Positions 54,106-61,852 of a stretch of DNA of 64,000 nucleotides are shown one piece after another. The stretch is taken from NCBI RefSeq assembly GCF_902728265.1, contig NZ_CACVBR010000002.1, forward strand, positions 62,001-126,000, read 5' to 3'. Both the position numbers and the translations under genes were made by a program. Under the pieces are notes generated by a model, which had not been told where the DNA came from, did not search any database, and saw nothing but the letters and a program-made list of their open reading frames with translations. This DNA is from Chryseobacterium potabilaquae (GTDB taxonomy: Bacteria; Bacteroidota; Bacteroidia; Flavobacteriales; Weeksellaceae). Within the stretch, counting starts at the first letter, position 1. Each line of letters starts with the position of its first letter.

Positions 54106-54412
54106 ACTTATTGGCATCCAGTTTTGGCAAAGGCGGGTTAAAACTTTCCCTGATGAACTGATGCACATCGGACAGTTTGTAATACAGTTTTCCGCTAATG
54201 GTATAATAAGGCAGCTTGCCTATGGAGCGATACCGTTGCAGGGAACGGTTACTGATTTTCAGCATTTGCAATAAATCCTGATTATCCAGTAATTCTTCGC
54301 CGTCTATGCTGTTGCGCTTCTTTTGTAAATCGTCTATGTGGTTGCCGAGAATGTCCAGCCTGTCCATTATGCGTTCCATCCACGCCACAAATTCCATTTT
54401 GTCGATATTCAT
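54104..54412 (-). CDS. Small HTH protein, Xis2d-like excisionase
   Basis: The 102-residue protein has an N-terminal helical part with MERIMDRLDILGNHIDDLQK and a C-terminal winged/MerR-like HTH: LQMLKISNRSLQRYRSIGKLPYYTI. The layout (about 100 residues, HTH17-type) and position directly after a similar HTH gene match xis2d in the CTnDOT excision operon. Such proteins bend att DNA during excision and also activate the tra promoter. Start ATG 54412 is 12 nt after the preceding stop. Confidence 0.78.
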   Translation of the reverse strand: MNIDKMEFVAWMERIMDRLDILGNHIDDLQKKRNSIDGEELLDNQDLLQMLKISNRSLQRYRSIGKLPYYTISGKLYYKLSDVHQFIRESFNPPLPKLDANK

Positions 54413-54424
54413 ACGGGTACGCTT

Positions 54425-54778
54425 TTAATGATTACCTGATTTCAATTTTCTGCCTTTCTCGATATAGCTTTTGCCTTTCGCCATAAGCTGTTCTACATAT
54501 TCATCGGTAGTCTGCACGGCGTTAGTGTTGAGCATATCTTTTATAGCACCAATGGTATAGTAATACTGCCCGTACATTTTTGAAAAGGCTATCTGCCCGT
54601 TGGTACGCATACGCCACAATGTTTTTTCACTGATGTGGAGATACTGGCAGACTTCGTGGTTGTTGAGCCATAAGCTATCGTAGCTTGTATCTTCCAGTTT
54701 GAGGATATATTCGCTAATGGCTTTCAACCGTTCATTGAGGTGCTTCCACACTTCTTCGTCAACTGTTATAATGTTCAT
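54425..54778 (-). CDS. Small HTH protein, Xis2c-like excisionase
   Basis: The 117-residue protein carries a MerR/excisionase-type HTH (VCQYLHISEKTLWRMRTNGQ near 46-65) with an aromatic beta wing IAFSKMYGQYYYTIG and a basic C-terminal tail. It is the first gene of the putative excision operon (this gene, Xis2d-like, DUF3945, topB), the same order as xis2c-xis2d-orf3-exc. An ICE motif lies 43 nt upstream. It is a prime candidate for the protein that binds that motif. Confidence 0.78.
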   Translation of the reverse strand: MNIITVDEEVWKHLNERLKAISEYILKLEDTSYDSLWLNNHEVCQYLHISEKTLWRMRTNGQIAFSKMYGQYYYTIGAIKDMLNTNAVQTTDEYVEQLMAKGKSYIEKGRKLKSGNH

Positions 54779-54820
54779 AGCACTATTGTTTAATATTCAC
54801 AGGACAAAATTCAGAAGTGT

Positions 54821-54859
54821 GGCAGTGTTTGTCTGCCAATGCGTACCCATTGGTTTGGC
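54821..54859 (-). promoter_or_regulatory. ICE-wide motif upstream of the excision operon
   Basis: In gene orientation 54833-54821 reads GACAAACACTGCC, followed by AC; a second GCCAAAC-led copy lies at 54859-54847. Spacing is 26 bp rather than 20. The nearer copy ends 43 nt before the xis2c-like ATG. A related palindrome GCCAATTGGC lies further up at 54954-54963. Confidence 0.58.
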
Positions 54860-54885
54860 ACTTTTTTCAAATTTTTTGCAATGAG

Positions 54886-54911
54886 AAAAACCCTTGTTTA
54901 ATAAGGGTTTT
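54886..54911 (-). terminator. Hairpin terminator between rteC and the excision operon
   Basis: AAAACCCTT-N7-AAGGGTTTTT reads as a stem with a T-run in the minus direction. It is the second of two terminators downstream of the rteC homologue. Confidence 0.6.
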
Positions 54912-54979
54912 AGCGTATTTCGGTTATTTTGTAGTAGCCTTTTGCCAACATTTGCCAATTGGCATATATGGGCAAAGAA

Positions 54980-55006
54980 AAAGCAGTACACAAAATGTAC
55001 TGCTTT
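54980..55006 (-). terminator. Strong terminator of the rteC homologue
   Basis: AAAGCAGTACA (54980-54990) and TGTACTGCTTT (54996-55006) are perfect 11-bp arms with a 5-bp loop. In the minus direction they are followed by TTTTTCTTT. It begins 22 nt after the rteC stop. Confidence 0.78.
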
Positions 55007-55027
55007 CAAACCCCTGTGCTGATATTG

Positions 55028-55873
55028 CTAAAGGTCTTTATCCATATACTCTTCGAGGGAAATTTTGAGTTGGTCTAAAAACACCGTCCGGGAGCCTGCC
55101 CTTGTTTTCATCCTGTGGAAAGAATGATGTATATCGTTCAGGGGCGTTCGGAAGAGGATTTGGAAAATCAATGCCAATTTCCTGATGCCTATTTTACCGT
55201 ATGCAATAGATTTGGAAGCATACAAGGCGTAAATTAATTCTATCAGTGCATTTTGCGAGTTCGTCCACGAAATGTCTTTGTTTCCATCACCGTTTATTGA
55301 AATGGCATCGGGATTTTTTTCGGGATTTATTTTGGTAAGTAAAAAAGTATAAAGTAATTCATTGGCTATAATATGGGCAACTTTGTTATCGTAATAAGTA
55401 GAAAAGCTAAGGTCAATTTCAAATACATTACTTTTTAGACCATCGTGGTAATTGATTTTTCCGAGCCTGAAATAACTGTGGTCACGGTCAGTTCTGCCTG
55501 CACGATAGTACCTGTAAAAATCCTCATTGGATATGCTTTCCTTATATTCGGATTTGAGAATTTTAAGTTGGTTTTCAAAATAACTTTGGTGTATTCTCCC
55601 TGTACTCACTGGGCAGGTAGTTTCAATTCGGAATACCTTATTATAGTAAATAAGTTTTCCTAAAATCTGCGGTTTGATGTTCTTGAAAAAAATGATTTCC
55701 TGCTGTTCATTCTTAAATCCGGTCTGTAAGACTTTCATCTTTATAGTAAACAGCATTTCCTTTAGGAATAAGGTCATTTGGTAAGCCTCGTTCGCAGTTT
55801 GCATCATTTGAGAAGATAGCTTATCTTCCTGACGCTGAATTTCCGATAATACTTTGTTCAATACGATTTCCAT
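55028..55873 (-). CDS. rteC: RteC homologue, divergent third copy
   Basis: The 281-residue protein shares the RteC frame (FYRYYRAGRTDRDHSYFRLGK and FSTYYDNKVAHIIANELL) with the two copies at 24.6 and 37.7 kb but is distant from them overall. Its C-terminal region (NALIELIYALYASKS to VFLDQLKISL) aligns with theirs. It lies upstream of the excision operon on the same strand, the natural target of RteC in CTnDOT, so this copy is the likeliest functional excision activator. Two terminators separate it from that operon. Confidence 0.82.
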   Translation of the reverse strand: MEIVLNKVLSEIQRQEDKLSSQMMQTANEAYQMTLFLKEMLFTIKMKVLQTGFKNEQQEIIFFKNIKPQILGKLIYYNKVFRIETTCPVSTGRIHQSYFENQLKILKSEYKESISNEDFYRYYRAGRTDRDHSYFRLGKINYHDGLKSNVFEIDLSFSTYYDNKVAHIIANELLYTFLLTKINPEKNPDAISINGDGNKDISWTNSQNALIELIYALYASKSIAYGKIGIRKLALIFQILFRTPLNDIHHSFHRMKTRAGSRTVFLDQLKISLEEYMDKDL

Positions 55874-56194
55874 AGCTTAGACGTTTAGATATTGGGACTA
55901 TTTGTTTCGGCACTACATCTTCGTTGATTTGCCAAAACTTGGAAATAATATGTAAAGCATTATCACATAGTGTCCCCATATTGGGAAAGATTTATTTTTA
56001 ATTATCTTCTTTTGAGGGAGGGTTAAAAAACGAAAAAGGGTAAAGTATGCTGTTACTTTACCCTTTTTTTATTAGATTTGCAGTAATGATTTACAAGGTA
56101 ATCAGATGAAAGCGAGTGCAGTAAGCACCATTACTAAATCGTTACCGATAGCACTTTCGGTTCTTGTAAACTCTTCTTTATTAGCCACTTTGGG
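55874..56194. other. Right-end region of the ICE and junction with the chromosome
   Basis: No confident gene is present. The terminator at 56033-56070 is the clearest element. TTAGATTTGC at 56072-56081 fits the TAnnTTTGC part of the CTnDOT attachment core, but the same word is a promoter box. A 28-codon frame starting with GTG near 56189 and ending near 56106 (minus) reads as a short hydrophobic-tailed peptide of unknown meaning. The ICE end probably lies between about 56,070 and 56,216. Confidence 0.4.
56033..56070. terminator. Strong hairpin terminator near the ICE end
   Basis: AAAAAGGGTAAAGTA pairs perfectly with TACTTTACCCTTTTT around a 6-bp loop, with A/T runs on both sides. It would insulate the ICE from chromosomal transcription in both directions. 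Confidence 0.8.
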
Positions 56195-56620
56195 CTATTT
56201 TAATCTTTTTTTCATAAAATAATATAAAGTTGTCCAAAGTAAAACCTCTAAAGAAGTGGGTTGAAAAAGCATATTTAAACGAAGTAAAACTGAAAACAAA
56301 ATTCCCGTTGCGGTAAGTATCTGTGCATAAAGATTTCCTTTTAGCTCTTCAACCATTTTCCAACTCACCACAATAGTCAACGCTCCAAATAAAGCAGGAA
56401 AAAATTTCACCCAAAATACGGAACCTCCCAACATTTTAATTATCCAAGCAATCCAAGAATTGACAGGAGGCACTGATAAGAATCCCCATGCTAAATGATT
56501 TCCTTGATCAATATGTAAATATTCATCACGATGTAATTCGTATTCCGGACTTATTAAAGAATATTGTAAAATAAATTTTATAACAATAAAAAAGCAAAGA
56601 ACTAAGTAACTATTTTTCAT
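56195..56620 (-). pseudogene. Truncated GT39-like glycosyltransferase gene
   Basis: The 141-residue product matches the N-terminus of ArnT/GT39-like membrane glycosyltransferases: a first membrane helix, then YELHRDEYLHIDQGNHLAWGF with the catalytic-type Asp/Glu region, PPVNSWIAWI, and more helices. Full-length members run to about 500 residues, but this frame ends after LLWTTLYYF with an unrelated MKKRLK and a stop. The likely cause is insertion of the ICE. Start ATG 56620 is intact. The enzyme is almost certainly inactive. Confidence 0.72.
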
Positions 56621-56699
56621 GGATTATTATCATATTTTATTATATAAAAATAAAACATTTCACCCACTATAATTATACATTAGATCACATAAAAAACTA

Positions 56700-56731
56700 A
56701 AAAAACCCAAGAAAAATTCTCAGGTTTTTAG
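56700..56731 (-). terminator. Terminator of the MacA/MacB-like operon
   Basis: AAAAACCC and AGGTTTTTAG form a stem after the adaptor gene stop at 56752. In the minus direction it ends in a T-run. The loop is about 14 bp. Confidence 0.5.
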
Positions 56732-56751
56732 TTGAATATAATATTCATTTA

Positions 56752-57945
56752 TTACTTCGTTTTCTCTTTAAGCTCTTCTTTATCTTTATCCGATGGATTC
56801 CATACTTTCACTTCAGAGTTTTTGGTTAAACCTGAAAGAATCTGAACATTTATCCCATCACTTGCTCCTAATTTTACATCTACTTTTTTAAACTTCCCAT
56901 CAGGTTGCTTCACCTCAACAAACGGTTTGTCTTTACCGTTACTTTTCTCATACTGGATAAGTGATTCATCTAGTAACAAAGCATTTTTTTGAGAGCTTAA
57001 TACAATTTCCCCATTAGCTGAAAACCCAGCCCTTATATATTCATTATCAGGATTATATACATCTCCCTCCACAGGAAACTTTATCGTTCCATTATTATCT
57101 TTACCTTTTGGTGCAATCATCGTAAGCTTACCGGGAAATGTTTTGTTTTGCAAAGCTCCAATTACCATATTCATTTCCATTCCTTGTTTTAGCTTTCCGG
57201 CTTGTGCTTCATCAATTTCACCTTGGAATATTAAAGAATTCAGATCTGCAATAGAACAAATTGTAGTTCCTGCATTAAATGAATTTGCCTCTATAACCTG
57301 ACTACCCACCTTTACCGGAACTTCAAGAACAGTTCCAGAAACTTTAGATCGTATTTGAGTCGTTGCCAAACCTTGTAATTCGGGAGTTGCACCCGTCTTT
57401 ACTATTTGTAATCTTTTTTGAGCGGTCACCAATTGCTGATGAGCATTTTTAAGCGTCTGCTGCGTTGAATATAATTGCTGTTGAGAATTCAGATAATCTT
57501 GTTTAGCAATTACACCTTGCTTATAGAGCCTTTCCTGCATAGCAAATTGTTTCTCCATATTATCTACATTCATTTTGGCATTACTAATTTGCAACTGAGA
57601 GTTTTGAACATCCTGTTGAGCATTATTCACTTCAGCAATATTAGGAACAATTTTTACCGTTGCGATCAGTTGTCCAACTTCCACTTTGTCTCCTTCATCT
57701 ACTAAGATCTTTTCAATGATTCCTGCTATATTAGGTTTAATTTCAATTTCTTCTTTAGGGATAATTTTTCCGGTAGCCATAACCTTATCATCCATATTTT
57801 GAATGGTTGGTTTTCTCGTAAGAAAAGCATCCTTCTCTTTAGAATTTGACTTCACAACATACCCAATTACTGAGAACAAAGCCACTGCAAGTAAAAGTCC
57901 TAAAAATATATAAATGACTTTTTTCCAGGTGAATTTCTTTTTCAT
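56752..57945 (-). CDS. Periplasmic adaptor subunit (MacA/HlyD family)
   Basis: The 397-residue protein has an N-terminal membrane anchor (about 11-30), a lipoyl half-motif (IAGIIEKILVDEGDKVEVGQLIATV near 70-95), a coiled-coil hairpin of about 90 residues, then the second lipoyl half VSGTVLEVPVKVGSQV and beta-barrel domains. It links an inner-membrane ABC exporter to an outer-membrane channel. It is the last gene of the operon that also contains two permeases and an ATPase. Export substrate unknown. Confidence 0.88.
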   Translation of the reverse strand: MKKKFTWKKVIYIFLGLLLAVALFSVIGYVVKSNSKEKDAFLTRKPTIQNMDDKVMATGKIIPKEEIEIKPNIAGIIEKILVDEGDKVEVGQLIATVKIVPNIAEVNNAQQDVQNSQLQISNAKMNVDNMEKQFAMQERLYKQGVIAKQDYLNSQQQLYSTQQTLKNAHQQLVTAQKRLQIVKTGATPELQGLATTQIRSKVSGTVLEVPVKVGSQVIEANSFNAGTTICSIADLNSLIFQGEIDEAQAGKLKQGMEMNMVIGALQNKTFPGKLTMIAPKGKDNNGTIKFPVEGDVYNPDNEYIRAGFSANGEIVLSSQKNALLLDESLIQYEKSNGKDKPFVEVKQPDGKFKKVDVKLGASDGINVQILSGLTKNSEVKVWNPSDKDKEELKEKTK

Positions 57946-58090
57946 ATAGCTAGTTTATTTTTTTATATTGTATTAATTTATTTTTCATGTTTTTTTAGAA
58001 TACTTTTCAAATCTTTTTACCAATGAAAACATGGCAGCAGTCCGTTTTTTTTAACATTTAAAAACATATTCCTTATCAATTTTCATTTGA

Positions 58091-59359
58091 TTATTCGGTT
58101 CTCAATGCCTCAATCGGTCTAATCTTAACCGCTCTTTGCGCCGGAATCATTCCTATAATTAACCCTAAAATTACCATAACAGCCATCGCAGCAAATACAT
58201 TTCCATAATTAACGGTCGGATTATAAAAAGGAAAATCATCTTGATTTTGCGTAACAGCATTTAAAATCATGAGCACAAAAATACCTGAAATAAAACCGAG
58301 TAATCCGGAGGATAATGTTATTACTACACTTTCCAATAAAATTTGATTTCTTACTTCAGAAGGTTTCGCCCCTAGAGCCCTACGTATACCAATTTCTTTT
58401 GTTCTTTCTTTTACGGTAATTAATAAAATATTTGAAATGGCAATAACCCCTGCTAAAATAGTTAATGCCCCTACCACAATTGTTAAAAATTGCATTCCAC
58501 TCAAAAACCCCGTAAGCTTTTTAAATTCCTTTCCAAGATTAAATGTTCCGAACGCGTTTGTATCATCTGGAGAAACGTGATTTTTAGATTTCAGTTGCTG
58601 CTTTACTTTTTCTTCCACTGTATTCACCTCCGCATTCGGTTTACTTACAATCGCAAAGAAATCCACATTATTTCCATTATTATACATTTTTGTAAAGGTT
58701 GACAATGGAATAAAAACAGTTCGATCATTTTCCATTCCACCTCCTTTTTTCACTCTGAAAACTCCAATGACATTAAAAAAAATACCTTTAATATTAATCG
58801 ATTTTCCGAGTGGATTTTCATTCTTTTTAGAATCAAAAAAGTTCTTGTACACTTCTTCTCCTATAACCACCACATTCTTATTTTGTGAAATATCGGCATC
58901 ATTCAAATATCTTCCGAAAATTAATTTTTTCTCTGAAATTTTATTTCCTAAAGGATAATCACCATTCAACGTATAGGTCGCAGATTTTCCGTTTTTCGAC
59001 ATTTGCTCCCCTGCATTTCCAAAATTCCCTCTGGAATTTTGAGGCGAAATATAATCTATCTCTGGAATTTTCCTTTTCAACAGATCAATATCCTCAATTT
59101 TTAAATGAACTTCCCTTCCTTTTGGAAAACCATCATAAGGAATTGATGTATTCTGGGCCCAAAGAAAAATAGAATTGGTCGCAAATCCTGAAAACAATTT
59201 ATCAAACCCATTTTCCATCCCTTTTGCAGCTCCCAGTAAACTCACATACAAAAACATACCCCAACCTACCCCGATCATGGTAAGAAATGTTCGAAGCTTA
59301 TTATTCCTCAATGAATAATAAATCTCTTGCCAAGTATCTTTTTTAAATATTATATTCAC
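58091..59359 (-). CDS. MacB-like ABC transporter permease (second copy)
   Basis: The 422-residue protein has one N-terminal membrane segment, a large periplasmic MacB-PCD domain (about 45-270), and three C-terminal segments of the FtsX type: VVGALTILAGVIAISNILLI, then RTKEIGIRRALGAKPSE and two further helices. It ends IRPIEALRTE, the FtsX-family signature. It is a paralogue of the permease at 59426-60655 in the same operon, so the transporter is probably a heterodimer. Spacing to the adaptor gene is 145 nt. Confidence 0.87.
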   Translation of the reverse strand: MNIIFKKDTWQEIYYSLRNNKLRTFLTMIGVGWGMFLYVSLLGAAKGMENGFDKLFSGFATNSIFLWAQNTSIPYDGFPKGREVHLKIEDIDLLKRKIPEIDYISPQNSRGNFGNAGEQMSKNGKSATYTLNGDYPLGNKISEKKLIFGRYLNDADISQNKNVVVIGEEVYKNFFDSKKNENPLGKSINIKGIFFNVIGVFRVKKGGGMENDRTVFIPLSTFTKMYNNGNNVDFFAIVSKPNAEVNTVEEKVKQQLKSKNHVSPDDTNAFGTFNLGKEFKKLTGFLSGMQFLTIVVGALTILAGVIAISNILLITVKERTKEIGIRRALGAKPSEVRNQILLESVVITLSSGLLGFISGIFVLMILNAVTQNQDDFPFYNPTVNYGNVFAAMAVMVILGLIIGMIPAQRAVKIRPIEALRTE

Positions 59360-59425
59360 CTTTATATTAATTATGAATGATTCAGCTTATTATCTATTTT
59401 TTTCCTTGTTGCCATCCTTGTTTCA

Positions 59426-60655
59426 TTATTCCGTTCTCAATGCCTCAATAGGTTTAATTCTTGAAGCTCTATATGCTGGAACAAATCCTGCAATTAATCC
59501 TGAAAAAACCAAAGCAATAAATGCCATAATGATGGTTCCCCATCCTACGCTAGGACTTTTAATGAAGTACTCTTCAAGGCTGTCACCAATTAAATGCAAT
59601 GCTAACGCACCTAATCCAACTCCTATAAATCCCGAAACAACCGTAATGACAACACTTTCCTGAACAATTAAAGCAACAATACTTCTCGGTTTTGCTCCAA
59701 TTGCCTTTCGTACTCCTATTTCTTTTGTACGTTCTTTTACAATATAAACCATAATGTTACTAATTCCGATAATCCCAGCTAGCAAAGTTCCCATTCCAAT
59801 AAATCCTACAATTGCCGTAAGAACAGCAATAAAAGTGAATGTATCGTTCATATTTTGAGCATTATTCCAAACCCTTATTCCATTCTCATCATCTGGAGAA
59901 ACATTTTTTCTAGCTTTTAATTTTTCTTTTAATTTATCACCATATTTTATGGCTTGCTGCGGAGTCAGTTTATCACTATAAGCAATATAGTTAATGTTTA
60001 CAGTATCAGAACCTTTCCGCATTTGCTGTAATGTAGTAATAGGAACAGTGATATGTCTTTCATCCCAGTCACCTCCATCATCCGAGAAAACTCCCACAAC
60101 CTTAAACATGGTTCCATTAATATCGAGTTCTTTTCCAATGGGGCTTCCGTTTTTAATCAAATCTCGCTGAACCATCCTTCCAATTACAGCAATATTTTGC
60201 TTTCTATCCAAATCAGTAGGTGTTAAGTAACGACCTTCCAACATTTTTCGGTTTTCGATAAGCTGTTCTTCCGGTTGGGCTCCATTTATTTGATAATTCC
60301 CACTTTCTTTACCATACTTCACCAATAGATTTGCGGTGTATCTCGGTGTAGAACTTCCCACTTTTTCTTTATCTACATTAACTAGAAAAGTATAATCATC
60401 ATTATTCATCGTCACTTGTCGATCAGATTGAAGCCCTTTATAAGCAATGGTTGTTTTTCCAGCCACAATCGAAATAAGATTCTGAGCATCTCTAGCAAAA
60501 CCTTCAGTAAAAGCATTCTGTAATCCCTTCCCAATTCCAAAAAGCACAATGAAAATAAACAATCCCAAAGCCACGGTAAAACCAGAAAGTACTGTGCGCA
60601 ATACATTACTGCGAATCGAACTGAATATTTCCTGCCAACGATCTAGGTCAAACAT
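59426..60655 (-). CDS. MacB-like ABC transporter permease (first copy)
   Basis: The 409-residue paralogue of the preceding permease has the same layout: N-terminal helix within VLRTVLSGFTVALGLFIFIV, periplasmic MacB-PCD domain, then FtsX helices around LLAGIIGISNIMVYIVKERTK (split by the membrane border) with GVRKAIGAKP. It ends IKPIEALRTE. It follows the ATPase gene by 83 nt. The two permeases share roughly half of the recognisable motif residues, consistent with an old duplication. Confidence 0.87.
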   Translation of the reverse strand: MFDLDRWQEIFSSIRSNVLRTVLSGFTVALGLFIFIVLFGIGKGLQNAFTEGFARDAQNLISIVAGKTTIAYKGLQSDRQVTMNNDDYTFLVNVDKEKVGSSTPRYTANLLVKYGKESGNYQINGAQPEEQLIENRKMLEGRYLTPTDLDRKQNIAVIGRMVQRDLIKNGSPIGKELDINGTMFKVVGVFSDDGGDWDERHITVPITTLQQMRKGSDTVNINYIAYSDKLTPQQAIKYGDKLKEKLKARKNVSPDDENGIRVWNNAQNMNDTFTFIAVLTAIVGFIGMGTLLAGIIGISNIMVYIVKERTKEIGVRKAIGAKPRSIVALIVQESVVITVVSGFIGVGLGALALHLIGDSLEEYFIKSPSVGWGTIIMAFIALVFSGLIAGFVPAYRASRIKPIEALRTE

Positions 60656-60738
60656 TTTTCCAATTTTAAAGATTAAAAAACTTAAAGATGAGTTTCATAT
60701 AAGGTTTCACAATTATTTCATTTCCAAATTAACATATA

Positions 60739-61428
60739 TTACAAAACGATCTGTTTTATAAAATCATCACTTTCAATAATTCCGTCTCTCAAGACTACAT
60801 TTCTTTTGGTTTGCGCAGCCACATCGGGTTCGTGAGTTACCACAATAATGGTCTTACCCTCGTTATTAATTTCCTGTAAAAGCTTCATAATATCATGTGT
60901 CGTACTTGAATCCAGAGCTCCCGTCGGCTCATCCGCTAAAACAACTTTAGGATTTGTAATTAAAGCCCTTGCGATAGCAACTCTTTGCTTCTGTCCTCCT
61001 GAAAGTTCATTAGGAAGATGATTCGCCCATTGTGCAAGCCCTACCTTTTCAAGATATTCCATTGCTTTTGTTGTACGTTCTTTTCTTGGAACATTTTGAT
61101 AATATAAAGGAAGAGCTACATTATCTAGCGCCGTTTTATAGCCTATCAAATTAAAAGACTGGAAAATAAATCCCAAAAAGCGACTTCTATATTCCGCTGC
61201 TTTTATTTCTGATAAATGCTCAATAGAAACACCATCCAGGTTATATATCCCTGAATCTTTTTCATCCAAAATACCTATAATATTAAGAAGTGTGGACTTT
61301 CCAGAACCAGAACTCCCCATAATAGAAACAAATTCCCCTTCCTCAATATTAAGGTTTATTCCCTTGAGAACATGCAATTTACTTTTGCCTGTACTATATG
61401 ATTTATGTAAATCTTGAATTACTAACAT
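60739..61428 (-). CDS. ABC transporter ATP-binding protein (MacB/LolD type)
   Basis: The 229-residue ATPase has all ABC motifs: Walker A GSSGSGKST near 38-46, Q-loop FQSFNL near 89, signature LSGGQKQR near 141-148, Walker B VVLADEPTGALD near 160-171, and the H-loop VTHE near 197. It energises the MacB-like permeases encoded next. It is the first gene of the chromosomal operon ATPase-permease-permease-adaptor. Efflux of peptides or drugs is typical of the family. Confidence 0.9.
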   Translation of the reverse strand: MLVIQDLHKSYSTGKSKLHVLKGINLNIEEGEFVSIMGSSGSGKSTLLNIIGILDEKDSGIYNLDGVSIEHLSEIKAAEYRSRFLGFIFQSFNLIGYKTALDNVALPLYYQNVPRKERTTKAMEYLEKVGLAQWANHLPNELSGGQKQRVAIARALITNPKVVLADEPTGALDSSTTHDIMKLLQEINNEGKTIIVVTHEPDVAAQTKRNVVLRDGIIESDDFIKQIVL

Positions 61429-61852
61429 TAAGCGATATATGTTTTTATAATCAATAAGTATATGATAATTTCGAATTGTTACAAGAATAAAAATTAATTC
61501 AACACAACAACTGTTTAATAATTAAAAAATTGATTTTCAATACAATAAACAAAACCGTTTAATTTAAGTTTTATAATTTTCTCTATTTTTGTACCCTAAC
61601 TCTTTGTAAACCAATATCAGAGCAAGCTCTATGTAAATGTGGAAAACTTTTAAGGCTAAAACTCAACTAATTAACGTTTTACTCTTTTGAAATCAGTTCT
61701 TTTTGTCGAAATTTGTATTCGTAATTCTACAAAAAATATAAAGACTTTACTGTGAAAACTTTTTAATACAAGTTTCTACATATTAGAATATTGCATATTT
61801 TTTGAACTTTGCACGGGGATCTATTTATTTTAACTTTTAAAGACATTTTAAT
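61429..61852. promoter_or_regulatory. Divergent intergenic region between the ABC operon and nrdB
   Basis: This 424-bp AT-rich region has no gene. TATTTTTG at 61584-61591 fits the Bacteroidota box on the plus strand. A weaker GAACTTTG lies near 61803, about 45 nt before nrdB, and is a better-placed candidate for that gene. No NrdR-type box pair was recognised. Confidence 0.4.

Larger units (their letters stand above)
1..56200. mobile_element. CTnDOT-type integrative and conjugative element (partial, right-hand part)
   Basis: Backbone genes of a Bacteroidota ICE are present: traA,B,D,E,F,G,I,J,K, mobA,B,C, three rteC homologues, a xis2c/xis2d/orf3/exc-like set, and a DUF1896/methylase-helicase pair. 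No integrase and no tra genes beyond traK are seen, so the element continues left of base 1. The right boundary is inferred at about 56.07-56.22 kb, because the last ICE-type gene (rteC) is followed by a terminator and then by a glycosyltransferase gene that stops early. Metal, ion and defence cargo lies between the backbone operons. The defence genes are visibly more AT-rich than the tra/mob genes, which suggests a separate origin. The family assignment is firm; the exact end is inference. Confidence 0.88.

Noticed and set aside
56072..56081. TTAGATTTGC as the ICE attachment core
   Set aside because: It fits TAnnTTTGC but differs at the first base from GTANNTTTGC, and this word is also the ordinary promoter box. 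Without the other end no att call is justified.
56106..56189. 28-codon frame starting with GTG next to the ICE end
   Set aside because: Too short and without a recognisable family; no promoter placed for it.
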